Assembly: GCF_000213175.1 (NCBI RefSeq)
Contig: NW_009799104.1
Span: 1,443,214-1,507,213 of the forward strand
Direction: 5' to 3'
DNA length: 64,000 bases
Source: Neurospora tetrasperma FGSC 2508
Taxonomy: Eukaryota > Ascomycota > Sordariomycetes > Sordariales > Sordariaceae
Shown here: in pieces, positions 34,184-47,251 of the stretch
Layout of the letters: each line of letters begins with the position of its first letter
Numbering within the stretch: the stretch's first letter is position 1
Made by a program: the position numbers and the translations under genes
The notes under the pieces: model-generated
The model's database searches: none
Told to the model about the DNA's origin: nothing
What the model saw: only the letters and a program-made list of their open reading frames with translations

Positions 34184-37100
34184 GACGTGGAAGGCTGAGC
34201 TTTCGTCCGATATCAGTGGCAAACGTTGACTGAAAGTAAACCGTAACAAAAAAAGAGAATGACGAATCAAAGAAAAGATGGGATTCCCTATCAGTCTCTC
34301 GGACGCCGCATCTCGGAGCTTCATGCCTTGCCAAGCTTACGTAGCTTACCACCTTGACCAGCAAAAACTTTATTGGAGATCCTCCAGAATTCCCCCCCGC
34401 CGCCTATCATGACGGTGGGTGTGAAGCCTCCGGATCGGGAAAAAGCCCTTGAATACGGGAGAAATAGGAAACAAATCGCATGCTTGGCCTGGCCACAGAT
34501 GGACTTACACAGTTAGTGTACCCTGCCGCTCGTGTGGACACGGCTTGCCGCAGCGAGCTGGGCAGATGTGTGGGCAGATGGTGGGATGTGGTGCGAAACC
34601 GGGGAGATCCCCCCCATATTTTCGAGACAATTGGAGCTTCTTGGCCTTGGGGGGGAGCTCATGTCGAGGACGGAAGCCAAGTAAACGCTAAAGTTACAAT
34701 ATGCACCAGCATCTGCAAGTGGGCCACAAGTGTGCTGCATCACTGCCCTTGGTGCGTTAGTGGATGGTTGGGGGTGCAGTGATCGGAGCCTTCCCCGCAA
34801 TTCTTAAAGCCGGACTGGGGTGTTTTGACGCTCGGAACGGCTGGGGGAGCTGGGTCTACTGTGTACATTACATACTGGGGAGCGAGGATTGGGACGACCA
34901 AAGAAGATGGAGGACTTCCGCTTGTCTACAAGACGTCCAATGAGAGCATGCGATGAGCTATGCAGATTTGGTAAACGCTTATTTCAGAAAGAGGCGTGGG
35001 GGAAAGGGTGTGAGGGTCCTCTGATAGTCGAGTCCAGTCCCAGATTCACTCCAGGGTATTCATCGCGAGGCGCCGGTGGCTGAAGGACGGTAAGACGGGT
35101 GTTTGCAGAACACAAACGTCTCAAAGAGCGTGGAACCGGGGTTGTCCGTCAGTCGATTTTCGGACGCTTCTTTGTCCCCAACTGCCCATCCAACTGCCAT
35201 ATCAACCCACCATCCCATTCGTCAAGTTTTGGACATAGGCTGATGGTGCTAGGTAGGTGGTGCTTGTTGGTGGTAATGATGGTGTACCACACGCATGCGT
35301 TGGTAGAAAATAAAGAAAATGGCGCCGTCGTCATCGCGCATAAAGTGGATTCCACGGGAACGAGGAGGCCAAGACAGTTAGGACCACGACTCCGAGGATG
35401 GAAACTTTCGGAGAGGCAACATTCGGCGTCTACCTACGTAGGTAGTGTGTGATGTCTTTGGAGCGAAACGGAGCACATGCCCAACTACTTAGTGTACGTG
35501 TTGTCGTTCTGTTGACCACGTGTATGACGATCAGGATTATCCCGTGTACTAGTGTAGTGCTGCTGCTGTAGTGTAGTCTATAAATCCTGCCAACAACTGC
35601 TACGACTTTTCGTATATATTTGCCTTGTTGGCAGGGAACGGAAGTCGTCGAACGCCGAGTTGGCCGGAATCCACTGAATCAGGGCAGTGGTGGTTTGCCA
35701 AGATGCATCGTTTTTTGGCTTACTTCGTCAAGCGCCAATGACCTTGGCCAAGCCAACCCTGACTTTTGAGGCTTAGATGCGCCCAAAGACCAAAAAATGT
35801 CCACAAAGGGCGAATGCATAGACATGGTTCAATGGGCGTCTTAGCTAATCCATGGGAAGCATAACCTTTGGAGACAACTTTGGGTCACGGTAAATCCCGC
35901 CAGGTTCGTGAGCGAAGAACAAAGGAAGTGAACTGTTCGAAATCGGATTCCAACACAAAGTTTCGTCATGATGGGGGGGAAAATGGCCCGTCTACGGCGT
36001 CGTGCAAAAGCACCACAAAGCCGTGGGGAAAACGGGACCACCTGCCACATGGATTGGATGCTTGCGGGGCTCGCGGGGAACATCAAAAGTGGAGAAGTCT
36101 TGCAGTTGCCCCACATGGCGGGGTGCACGACCCTTCACTCCATCCCATTTCCTTCCTTCGTGACACAGACAGACTCCCTTTCTCTTTTCGCTGTGGATTG
36201 CTCCAGTCCAAAGCTTAACATCTCGCTTCAGGGCGTCACCATTCAGCCTCACGTCCTGCTGCCTGCCAACGACATGCCCGGAAGAGGGACCGATGTGTGC
36301 AGCTATCTTTCCAGCGTGTTTGTCAGGCCTTTGCCGGGTTGCCGACGCCAAGGGATCCCGGTCATCGACGTTGGACTCAGCCAGTCTCATCGCAATCGAA
36401 CAAAGAAAGCCGATTGGCTCTTGTGCTGCGACACACTCGAGGCAACACAGCAGCAACATGCAAATCGGTATTCACTGCCACTGATTCGGTCATTGGTCAA
36501 TTCCTCATTTTGCAAATAATTGTTTTGTCCACCAAACCCCATAAAAACCAGCTTTGATTGGAATATGCGCTGTGTTGCCAAGCGCTGGGCGATTTTCAAA
36601 GCCGCCTCTTCTCCGGATAGCGGCCCTCACTGGTCCCGGTTCTATGGGTCATTCTCGGTCTTTTCTCCGGGTGAGTAAACGGACGAATAACGAAAGACCG
36701 TCTCGGACCTCGGCCATGAGCCGTATCGTTCTCCACACATTCTACCAGTTCGATCCATAGTACACTAATTTCTCAAGGAAGGCAAACGCTTCGAGGGATG
36801 AACTAGTCTGCTAACTAAGTTGGCTGCCTCTTTACGTTTGAGCAGATCGTGGTTGTGACTTTATAAGCGCTGTCTTGTATCAGACAAAGCGTCACATGTT
36901 TGTTGGTCTGAGCTGCATCTGATGGGCATCTGATGGTGATTCATAACCGCAGGACCAACGAACCTTTTCGTCAGCGGTTCAAGAAACAGCAGAGCAACTT
37001 CCTTATATTTCGGTGCATGCACTTATCGACTGGGACCTTGTGCTTTGACACAACATCTGCAACGGCAACACCGTCACATCGTCACATTTATCTCGAGGTA

Positions 37101-37308
37101 GAAATCGTAGGTAGGTACCAACCTGAACATCTTCAATACCGGCAGTGTGGTTCTTATCAGTTGCACACAGATACACAACTGTCCAGTCACATCGGCGTTC
37201 TGCCGTCAGCTTGGCCCCCAACAACCTGCAGCCTTTCGGATATCTTCCGAAACACCTTGTCGCCTATCAAACTTCTCAAACAAACCTAACCCATCCAATC
37301 TTTCCAAC
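34184..37308. other. 3.1 kb intergenic region, no gene seen
   Basis: Several overlapping open frames on both strands at 34.5-36.6 kb are mutually exclusive and low in protein character. No RNA gene was recognised. It probably contains the divergent promoters of the microprotein and the Vint gene. Confidence 0.5.
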
Positions 37309-39711
37309 ATGGCCGCCCCGATCACCATCCCCATAGTATCCGCACCATCACCCTCACACTCAATCTCGCCAAGCTCCAGCTCAGAAATTCGACCCGTCGC
37401 CCCTAACCTCGAAATTCACCCCCTCCCTTCTCACACTTCCGGTCTCCTCCTCCGCGTGATTCCCCCTCGGTCTCCCCCCAACCTTCCAGACCCAAACTTC
37501 CACCATGTCCCCTGCGACATCGTCCTCGCCATCGATGTCTCAGGCAGCATGTCGGCCGACGCCCCGGTGCCCACCACCACTTCTGCCGACTACACAAACG
37601 AACAGCCCGAGCACAACGGCCTCTCAGTTCTAGATCTAGTCAAGCACGCAGCCCGTACCATCGTCTCCACGCTCAACTCCTCGGACCGTCTAGGCATTGT
37701 CACTTTTTCCACCGAAGCCAAAGTCCTGCAACCCTTGATGCCCATGACAGCGCTCAACAAGAAGAAAACAGAAAGAAATCTAGGCGGGATGCAACCCTCT
37801 AGCGCGACGAATCTGTGGGGAGGGATCGTGGAGGGTTTGAAACTTTTTGACGGACAAAGTGGCAGGATGCCGGCGCTGATGGTCCTGACGGATGGCATGC
37901 CAAATCACATGTGTCCGGCGCAGGGGTACGTGGCGAAGCTGAGGGCGATGGAAACGTTGCCGGCGGCGATTCACACGTTTGGGTTTGGGTATAGTTTGAG
38001 AAGTGGGTTGTTGAAGAGCGTGGCGGAGATTGGAGGGGGTGGTTACTCGTTTATTCCGGATGCGGGGATGATTGTAGGTGTTTCCCTTTCTTTCTTCTTT
38101 TGGTCATGGAGGATGGTTGGTGACCTGTTCTGGAGAGTGAATTGCTGACTGCGAGACTAGGGAACTGTGTTCGTTCACTCGGTTGCAAACCTCCAGTCAA
38201 CGTTCGCGAATAATGTGGTTTTACGCCTTACCTACCCCAAGTATTTGGGTCTTGAGGAGACAACGGGAGAATCGGTGGACAAAGTAGAGTCTGTCCAGCT
38301 CGAGAAGGGGGATGTTGACCCCGACTCATCGATGCAACTCACCCTCAACCTCAGCACCCTTCAATACGGCCAGTCCCGCGACATCTTCCTCCGTTACGAC
38401 AGCAAGGCCCAGGATGCCATTGCCGACGGTTTCGACTTTGAGTCCCCTCCCTCCGTGTTCGCCACGCTCGATTACCAACACTTCACAAATATCACCAACA
38501 CCCTGATTTCAGAGTGTAATGACATCTTCCGACCAAATCCCCAAGTCAAGCAGCTAACCACCGCGCAAACGGCCTACCACATCTCCCGCTCCGCCCTCAT
38601 CTCCTTCCTTTCCTCCCTTCACCGCCTTCGCCCCGATGGCGAACACCAACCGCGCTCCTTCAACCCCGGCCTTGCCACCTCCCTGCAAACCTTTCTTTCC
38701 ACCCTGCCCGCCGCCCAACCCGCCTTCGCCTCCGATCCGCACTGCCGCTCGCTAGTCCAAGACCTCATCGGCAGCAAGTCCGCCATCAACGACGCCAACC
38801 AAGACGGTCAAGTTGCCCTGGCCCTGACCGAAGAGGACTTTTACAACCGCTGGGGCATCCACTACCTACCTTCTCTCGCGGGGGCGCACGCCAGGCAGGT
38901 GTGCAACAGCTTCAAGGACCCTGGCCCGCTGATGTACGGCGCGGAGAGCCCGCTGTTCGTTAGATGTCGAGATCGGCTGGATGCGGCGTTTGATTCGCTG
39001 CCGGCGCCGAAGCCGAGTAGGACCACGGGGTTCCAGGGCGAAATTAGTATGCGGGCGTATAATAGCAGTGGCAATCCTTGCTTTGCTGGGGAGATGAGGG
39101 TGAGGGTTGGTGTTGCCGTTACTGAAGATGTGGCTGCGGATAGCGATCAGTTGATGACAAAGGAGATTGAGATCAGTAAGCTGCGGAGAGGAATGATGGT
39201 GCAGACGCCAAAGGGGTTCAGGAAGGTAAGAGCCGTTCTGAAGACGCCTGTTTGCGAGGAGAGCATGTGCTTGGTTATGGCTAGGGATGAAGGGGCAAGA
39301 CGACTGCTGGTTACGCCGTGGCATCCTGTTTCGCTTGATGCAAAGGACTGGGCGTTCCCAAGGGTTGTTGCGCTCGGCGACTACGTCAGTTACACCGGGG
39401 ATATCTACTCGGTCCTGCTGTCAGCTGATCCGGATGTGGACGCCCATGCCATCATGGTTGAGGGCGTGTGGGCAGTCACGCTAGGCCATGGGCTGACGGG
39501 AACGGGAGAAGGTGTCGTGACAGCTGCGGAAGATGTGAGGACGCATCGCTTCTTCGGTGACTACAAGCTTGTCCTTAGGAACCTTGAGCGGTTGCAGAGC
39601 AGCCCCGATGGGTTGATTTTGGGTGAAGGTGTGGATAGAGATTTACAAACTGGTCTGGTGAAAGGGTTCAGGGGCAAGACATCGGCACCTGTCAACCACC
39701 ATGGCGATTGA
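37309..39711 (+). CDS. vWA-Vint protein (von Willebrand A plus Hint domain), 771 aa
   Basis: Exons 37309-38073 and 38161-39711 join in phase 0 across an 87-bp intron. Residues about 65-260 are a vWA domain with an intact metal site: D76-V-S78-G-S80 in DIVLAIDVSGSMS, and TDG near VLTDGMPN. A middle Vwaint-type region follows. From Cys562 (GNPCFAGE) there is a Hint fold of the Vint group: ISKLRRGMMVQTPKGFRKVRAV, then T640-P-W-H643, and an AVTLGHGLTG segment. Cys562 and the T-x-x-H motif are the residues needed for an N-S acyl shift in hedgehog/intein relatives, so autoprocessing is chemically possible. Vint proteins are found in fungi and protists and some carry ubiquitin-pathway domains; none is visible here. 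No signal peptide is seen. The natural substrate, cleavage site and function are not known. Confidence 0.88.
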
Positions 39712-40535
39712 TAACATGTTGGAGGTCATGCCAAATTAGAGGTGAACACCGATGATGGGCTGTTGGCTTCGACCGATGGGAACTAATGGGGTCCATAAAT
39801 GGAATGAGGGGAATGGGAGAAGTCAAATCATGACAAATAGCCCGACTATACTTTGAGGACAATAAACAAAAAGAAGCATCCAATCAATGGCTGCGGAGTC
39901 TTCATCACTTTTGGTAAGTGTCTTGTCGGATGTGAAAGCTGCATCAAGTTGAACCCTTTTGAGACCCTTTGTGACTTATACGTCTTCCATGCAATGACGT
40001 CGCACGATTGTGCACTAGAAGCTGTTCTGCATCGATGCGATGCAAAGTCTCGAGTTCCCTCTTGACGGCAGTTTCATAGGAGTTGCAAACATGAAGTTTC
40101 AAAGGAACCAATCGGCCAGCGCCGACTTCTCTCGGTGCAAGTTGTTGACCATGATAAACGCTGTGAATGTTGTTTTATTTACCACTGTCGCGGCACCTTT
40201 CATGAACGTCGAGGACGTTTTGTAGGCAAAGACGAGCTCGACCAGACTGAGGCATCGCTGCCAATTGAAAAGTGGGGAATATGGTTGTGTGCGAACAGAA
40301 TGGCAGCCGCCAGACGGCTGGCACAGGCTGGATTCTGCCCAAGCAAGGGCGAGTCTGCCCCACCGGCAGGCCGGTCGAATCACCAATCCCCACCGCCCTC
40401 CATAGGGTTTTCAAGCCCTGCCAAAAATTTGGCCAGCGACTCCTCCGTGCCGTGTTGACCTCGAAATTGCATCTGCCTTTACTGACCGGCGGCACCTCTT
40501 CGACAATCAAGAGCGCTTGATCCACAACCGTCACA
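39712..40535. other. intergenic; eL13 promoter
   Basis: 3' UTR of the Vint gene, then the promoter and leader of the ribosomal protein gene. No other gene is seen. Confidence 0.6.
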
Positions 40536-41608
40536 ATGGTGAGTACCGAATTGCTGCTGGACGATTGCGACAGCAGACGTCCTGTTATTTTTACGATGGG
40601 AAGCCAGTTTGACTGACCGCGACTTTTTTTTGGTGTAAATAGGCGATCAAGCACAACCAGCAGATTCCCAACAACCGTGAGCATCCCCATCCCGAACGAC
40701 AGCCCGACAATGACGACGACGACGACGACGACTTTTGACCCCGAAAAGAACGACATGGACTGACTCGAATTTTTCAGACTTCCGCAAGGATTGGCAGAGG
40801 CGCGTCAGGTGCCACTTCGACCAGGTTCGTTAAAACCACACACAGAACGGGGGAGGACGATACTGCGAGCTGGGAACTCTGATTCTGACGGATGGGAAAA
40901 CAAATAGGCTGGCAAGAAGGCTTCCCGCCGTGTCGCTCGCCAGGCCAAGGCTGCTGCTCTTGCCCCTCGCCCGGTTGACAAGCTCCGCCCCATTGTCCGG
41001 TGCCCGTTAGTACAACCTTGCATTCCGACGATATTCGAAGAGAGCGTGGAGATCTAACAGCAGCTGTGTGCAGCACCATCAAGTACAACCGCCGCACCCG
41101 CCTCGGCCGTGGTTTCTCCCTCGCTGAGCTCAAGGTACGATTGATCCGAGAGAACCCTGAGAGATGGGAATGCAGCGCGGCTCGCTGACATGGATACAAA
41201 CTATAGGCTGCCGGTATCCCCAAGCTTGTTGCTCCCACCATCGGTATCTCGGTTGACCCCCGCCGCGCCAACCTCTCCGAGGAGTCCCTTGCCGCCAATG
41301 TCGAGCGCCTGAAGGCCTACCAGGCCCGCCTCGTCGTCTTCCCCCGCAAGTCCAACAAGCCCAAGAAGGCCGATACCCCCAAGGACCAGCAGACCGGCGA
41401 GTTCGTCAAGAGCGTCGAGGCCGTTTTCGGCGTCGAGCGCCCCATCGCCTCTGGCTTCAAGGAGATCCCCAAGTCCGAGCTCCCCTCCAACATCGAGGGT
41501 GGTGCTTTCCGCGCTCTACGCAAGGCTCGCTCCGACGCCAAGCTCATTGGTGTCCGCGAGAAGCGCGCCAAGGATAAGGCTGCTGCCGAGGCCGAGAAGA
41601 GCAAGTAA
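40536..41608 (+). CDS. rpl13: 60S ribosomal protein L13 (eL13)
   Basis: Six exons: 40536-40538, 40643-40676, 40778-40824, 40908-41005, 41074-41134 and 41207-41608. They give 214 aa, the usual eL13 length. The first coding exon is the start codon alone (ACAATG|GTGAGT). The protein begins [20 protein letters not shown] and contains the family signatures [46 protein letters not shown] and a basic tail ending EKSK. eL13 is a structural protein of the cytosolic large ribosomal subunit. Codon use is strongly C-ending in the last exon, as expected for high expression. Five introns in a short gene, clustered at the 5' end, fit fungal ribosomal protein genes. Intron 2 contains a GAC trinucleotide repeat. 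Confidence 0.96.
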
Positions 41609-42056
41609 ATTGCTCCTCTTGGACGGGGTGGTTGAAGCGGCATCTCTATGGCGGTGTTTGGCTGGTCTGGTCTCGGTTATGCTTTTCCTTGTCACCTGGG
41701 CGAGGACCACCATGTTGGACATCCTCGACCAAGGGCCGTGTAGTTCCGGGGGATTTCACGTCACTTTTTAAAGCGGGACACGGTTCAATTACTACACGCA
41801 TCATAGGGATTTGCTAGAGCAGCGCACAATGAATGGACAACGGAAAAAGCATGATTCTTGACCAACTTCAATAGGTCCTTGTTTTTGGGTGATACCAATC
41901 GGGGAGTTCATACGGATTGCAACAAAAATGCCTGAGTTCTTGTTTAGTTTTTGATCACGTCTTGTTTCCCTCGTCTGCTGAACCGTTGACTCCCCTGGTG
42001 TGAAGATGCACGCCATTGTTATTTGCTAATATCAGAGTCACTGACGCCCTCTCGAT
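41609..42056. other. 3' region between convergent genes
   Basis: 3' UTRs of eL13 and of the minus-strand armadillo gene. No gene is seen. Confidence 0.6.
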
Positions 42057-44352
42057 CTAGTTCCCCTTCCTGTCCTCCTGCAACAACTCGGTTCCTTTCT
42101 TCAAGATCTCCTCAAACACATCCTTTCTCGGCCCCTTCAGTTCCTTCGAGTGATTCCTCAGAATCTCCGCAACCAACACCAATCCGTTCTCGCGGTCTTT
42201 AGCCGTAGCAGCAGCCGATGGCTTGGTCTCAGCCTGTTGAGGGTTGAGGTTCAGTCCTTCCATGATGGACGTCACCTCAGCTGGCTTATCCTCCTCCTTC
42301 TCATCCTTGACTTCTTCAATCCTCCCACTATCACCACTCTCGCCCTCCAAACCAGCAGCAACCTCCTCACTTCCCGTAACCGCCACCGCCAACTTCTTGA
42401 CCGCCTCCGTCCCCTCGTTCAACACCCTCAACACAACACTCGCTCCTCCATCCGTTGACCGCGCAAGCAACGCCAGCACAAACAACACCTCCGACCTCAA
42501 AGCCGGGTACTTCCCCTGCGCAAGGAGATGCGTCAAGTGCCTCGCAATCAACGGGCCATGCACCTCATAAAACTCCTCGCGAGTTGTGCCCCAGTCCTTC
42601 TTATCCAGAACTTCGACCTTGTCCTCTCCCTCCTGGGCAGTAGTAGCCTGCAATGCTCTGACCACACTCATCACCCCCCTCGCCGTCTCGATCTTGGTCG
42701 GCTCCAAATCCGATCTCGCGCCAAGCGTCATCAGTAAATGGAAGTAACTCTTGACCTCTTCCTTTTCCGTATGCTTGAAGTCTGCAGCCAGGGGTTTACA
42801 CAGCTTGGCGACGTTGCCGGGCGCATTCACCAACAACAGCCTCGCAAGCGAAACAGCAGCGAACTGCACCTGTGGCTGCACCGCCGTCTTGATCCACGCG
42901 CCCGCAAGCAAATCCGGCAGGAAGGCTTCGCCTATCGGGATCTTGTTGCCCTGCGGGATGGCCAAGTTCTTGGCGAACGAAAGAATGGCGTGCAGCAGCT
43001 GCGGGGTGGCGGGGACGGCGGTGTTGGAAGGGTCGAGCGCTTGCGCGAGGAGGGAAGCCAGGTGGGTGTGCACGTGGAAATCAGGGTCCGCGACGAGCGC
43101 GGTGCTGGCTTCGTCGGAGCGAGACAAGTTGCCGAGACATAGGCAGGCGGCGGTGCGGAGGTGTTGGTTTGCGAATTCTGCCGAGGATAGCCAGAGGAGG
43201 AACTTGCGGGACACGGGGCTGGAGGAGATCGGGTAGAGCTCGGAGAAGGAAGGGTGCGCGGACAGGTCAGCTAGCAAAGTGACAAAGGTCGTGCAGACGG
43301 TCTTGAGCTGGTCGAGGTCGTCCAGGTCGGGTTCGGGTAAGTTCTCATACGAGAAGCACGCGTTGTAGAAGGCTTGTTGGAGGTGGAGGATGTTGGAGGC
43401 TGAAGAGAGGAAGGCGGGTTGGAGGGATTCGTAAGTTAGGTAGGCGAGGGCGACGGTGCAGAAGCCGTTGAAGAGCTCGAGGGAGGGAAGGCCGGAGGGG
43501 GAGCCGCCGGCGAGAGCGAGGAAGACGGCGGGGGTGGAGGGGTCGGCGAGGTCGGGTTCGGGTTCTGGCGGAGTTTGTTAGCTACAAAGGGAGATTCGAA
43601 TATCAAATGGCTATGCGTACTCTGAGACACCAGTAACTCGAAGATGTTGTTGATGAGATGGAGAACTTGGTCGTGATCTCCTCCCGGTTGAAGGGAACCC
43701 TCTTGCAACAGAGCTACAAGAGCTTTGCTCAGCCCTGCTTCACACACCTGAAGTTGTGCCGGCTCTAGAATAGAATTAGTTGAAGCTTCGTTTTTCCAGT
43801 GTTCGAGGGCACCGTACCATAATCAACAATGACATTGTATAAAACGGGCAACAACAAAGGAAGAAGAGACCTGTCGTTCAAAAAGCGGATGACAGTACGA
43901 AGTTGACCAGACTCTACCAGCTTGGCTCTGTTCTCATCTGTGGTATGTTTAGCTTAGGTCCGTTTTGTCCATGGCTGCATACAGAATTCTTACCGCAGTC
44001 GGCACACCCATTTCCAAGCACACGCAAACATTGACGCTTCAAGCTCAGATCCAGCTCTTCTGTTGGTAAAACTTTCAAGACGAAGTCCAGGATGCCGGAC
44101 TCTCTGAGAGGATTTCTTAAACTGGCTATTTGATGAGTTGATTGATTAGTCACTGATCTTATAGAACAGCGTTTGCTGTCAGGTACTTTGAACGATCTGA
44201 TATGTCCACTGAAATAAAAGGGGAAACTCACGATCTCTGACGCCATCACCGATTCTTTCCAGAAGACCGGCCAATGTGTCGAGCGGTTTATCTCCGCCAT
44301 TCCAAGCGACTTCAAGCTGGCTCAACAAATTCTCATCGAGTGTAAAAGTCAT
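42057..44352 (-). CDS. SmgGDS/RAP1GDS1-like armadillo-repeat protein, 674 aa
   Basis: Five exons: 44232-44352, 43994-44125, 43818-43937, 43621-43764 and 42057-43564, with introns of 106, 56, 53 and 56 bp that all keep phase. The start is ATG 44352 (MTFTLDENLLSQLEVAWNGG). The protein is almost wholly helical armadillo repeats. Examples are SLRNPLRESGILDFVLKVLP, RQCLRVLGNGCADCDENR, LHLINNIFELLVSQ and HLRTAACLCLGNLSRSDE. The order and the CLRVLGN and ACLCLGNLSRSD motifs resemble RAP1GDS1 (SmgGDS), which binds prenylated small GTPases with polybasic tails and aids their nucleotide exchange and traffic. A Glu/Lys-rich insert and MEGLNLNPQQ lie near the C-terminus. Other armadillo scaffolds are the main alternative. 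Confidence 0.75.
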
Positions 44353-45214
44353 TCTGTCTTCTTATTTCCGTCGCGGTATCTACCAACGAATGAAAAGAAA
44401 TTGGTTGCGAACAAGCGGTGATGTTTGGGAGACAAAGGAGAGGAGGTTGAGGTGAGAGCTCCAAACAATAAGCTGAGTGGGGCTCCAGAGTGGGGAGGTC
44501 AACAAGGTACCTACAAGCTGTTACTGGGGTGAGGTATCAAGCTGACAGCAACAACTCCCTCCGTACCGTGGAATGACTGGTCCAACAGCAGTCAGTGTCT
44601 CTTTCGTTCGTCTATCACCGTGGCTTTGATCCCCTCCTGGGTATATACTTAACTTGTGATAAGTTCATCATAATTGATTGCAGCTTGAAGTCCGGTTGTA
44701 GTGCTGGCCAGTGACATACCTTGCAAGTCCTGCGCTAACACTGGAACGGGTTGATAGCTTCCCTTGTCAATTCCACAGGACTTGGTATCTAATTATTAGT
44801 ATCGATTTCACAAGATTGTAAAACACAGTGGGTATGATGTCAACCGCGGAGAAATAGTTCAAGAATTCTAGCCCGTGGGCGTGAATCATTTGATAGCCCA
44901 AAGCTTTCACGTTGAACAGATAGCTCGTGCGTCCTCCCATATTCAGGGGTAATCATCAAAGCAGCGCAAAACGACAAGAGGGTATACAACAAGAAAAGAC
45001 ACCCGTATATGCTACATGCCACATTATACACTTTACCGGTACACAGCAGTAGCCACTGCGACCGAGTAGGGAGACGGCTACACGTCCATCTTTTGGGCGC
45101 ATAGATAGTATACACATGGCCGGCGCCGCATCGATCCCGGCCAGGATCATCTGTAACCATCGCCAGACCCACACCTGCTGCGCTCACTTTACTGCCAACC
45201 ACAGAAACCACTCC
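44353..45214. other. intergenic, no gene seen
   Basis: Promoter of the armadillo gene on the left, 3' UTR of the mitoribosomal gene on the right. Nothing else is recognised. Confidence 0.6.
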
Positions 45215-46613
45215 TTACTGCTTGCTACCAAGCCACTTGAGCTCGACATACTTGCCGTGGTTACCCGTACCCAAAACAGGAAGCTCACGCTTCTGGAGCT
45301 CCTTCTGGATGACCTTCCAGCGACCAACCATCTTCTCCTTGTCTACAGGCGTGACTCTCCTGGGGTACACCTTGACGTTCGGGAGCTCGGGCAAGATGCT
45401 GCTCTGCTCGATCTGCTCAGCAAGCTTCTTGGGCTTGGGAGGAGTGACGAGAGCATCCATAAAGTTGGCGACAGTCTGGATGCTGGTGAGTTTGCCGTCG
45501 GAGAGGATGTGACCGGTCATTTTCTGGATGCGCTTGGCAGCCTATATCGAATGGAAAGCTTCTGTTAGCTAACTTGTCATGGATGATAGAATTTGGAACT
45601 AGACGTACGTAGAATTTGACGACAGGGTCCCGGATGATAGCCTCCTTCCAGTCGTTGTTCCAAGACTTGCGGAGCTCGACGGCCTCATCGACAGTCAACT
45701 TGACCAGGGAACCCTCCTCGCTCTTTAAACGATAGCCGAGCTTCTTGCCCTCCTCGAGCAACTGCTTGGCCTGCTCCTTCTCGCCGAGAGAACGTAGCCT
45801 GTTTATCTCCTCCTGCCACTCGCGCTGGTAATAGGTCTTTTCCGCCGCGTTCCGCATGAGAATCCAGACCTTCTGCAAGTCGCTTTCGTTCTTGAGCGAT
45901 AGCTCACCGTTCTCCCCACGGCACATCTCCACAGAGACAGTCCTCTGCCAGTGATCGCCGTTGCCGATAATGGACGCCATATCCGCTGGGTTCTTGGGGC
46001 TGGCGCCGAACTTCTTCAGAGCCAGACCCTCGACGAGCGCCCTCCTCAGAATGACCTTCAACAGCCTGGGGTCTGTGATCTTCTCTTGCGGGGCAAAGCC
46101 CTGGTATTCGAACTGCTTCCCGCCATCCCTGAAATGCTCCGGTTTGCTCCACCAGTCGGACATGCCACCGATCTCTTGCAGCCCCGCGCCGGACGTGGCG
46201 GGCTCATAGTTGGGGTCTCTGATCTTCTCTGGGGCGTCGGCCCGCGTGGGTTGTCCTGGAAGAACGAGATTGACCTGCCTCTGGGTTTCGACGAATCCTC
46301 CTTTCCTCTTCCTCTGTTGTTCAACGGTTTCGGTGGACTCGGTCGCGGTTTCGGCGGCGGCGGCGGCTACCGGCGCTTCGGGAGTAGTCTCGGGAACAGT
46401 CGAGGCGCATCGGCGTTGTGTCTGGACGGTGTTTTGCCAGACGCGGTTACGGGTGGCGGAGATTTGTGTCGAGAAGTTGCATGACTGGCAAGTGGAAGAG
46501 AGGTCGGCAGCGGCCCTCAGGGTGCGAAGGGGAGCGGCCGATGTGGAAGCGACAGACGACGAAGAGCTGCACAGGGCAGAGGCCGTGGACGGTATCCTCG
46601 GAATGCGGCGCAT
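45215..46613 (-). CDS. mitochondrial large-subunit ribosomal protein, mL50-like, 443 aa
   Basis: Exons 45609-46613 and 45215-45541 join in phase 0 across a 67-bp intron. The chosen start MRRIPRIPSTASALCSS gives a good mitochondrial presequence: basic, hydroxylated, no acidic residue in the first 50. An in-frame upstream extension has no such character. The body contains SDWWSKPEHFRDGGKQFEYQ, LKVILRRALVEGLALKKFG, a glutamate/lysine helical stretch and a C-terminal block with RVTPVDKEKMVGRWKVIQKE, ending LKWLGSKQ. This resembles the fungal mL50 (yeast MRPL13) family as I recall it; other fungal-specific mitoribosomal proteins cannot be excluded without a search. It would act in the mitochondrial matrix. 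It shares a 638-bp divergent promoter with the COX14 gene. Confidence 0.65.
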
Positions 46614-47251
46614 GGCTGGTGTGTTGAGGTTGTAACTTGCGACAACGGCAAGGTGCAATGGGTTGTCCGGGGGGGTGGTGACCGGGTTGGCGATTGCGTT
46701 CGCGGGTGCGGACGGGGCGACAATATAATCGGGCAACGAGCGGGCGACTCGAGGCGCGACGGATGGAGTCTTTGCCGGTCAAAAAAATCGAGCCCCGTTC
46801 TGCCCGTCCATCGGCCCAGTTGCCGGCCCAGACACACCCCGGTCGGCCAGCCGGGGCGGGTGCTTGGCACTGTGGCAGCCACTGAACAGTCTTCAATTGC
46901 GCGCAGAGTGCTCCCCTCCAGCTGTTGACGGTTCCAGTCGAGCTTCCGACCCCGCGATTGAAATTCAGCCACATCTACTGGTGGCTGAGTGAGAAGCTAG
47001 CGGCCGGGTAGCTCGTAGCGGTTCGCAAGCTTCCGGCCAAAAAATCTCTTGAATTGGATGATCGGATGGGCTCCCGGCAACATCTACAAACTCCATATTT
47101 CCCCTACCTCGCCTGTCCAAAAAGTGTCAGAGCTCACCCGAGAGCCCCATATTGCCCTTTAGCCTCGTCCGGACCCGACTACTCGACCTCGACGCCGATT
47201 ACATACTTGCCCAAACCGGACATCCTATAAATATACTTCAAAGCCGATTCA
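46614..47251. promoter_or_regulatory. divergent promoter between two mitochondrial-function genes
   Basis: The two ATGs are 638 bp apart on opposite strands, so both promoters and leaders must fit here. GC-rich; no strong TATA apart from TATAAATATA near 47226, which is very close to the COX14 ATG and may lie in its leader. Confidence 0.55.

Noticed and set aside
35968-36519. 183- and 155-codon frames on opposite strands
   Set aside because: They overlap each other almost fully, have no splice context and no recognisable protein.
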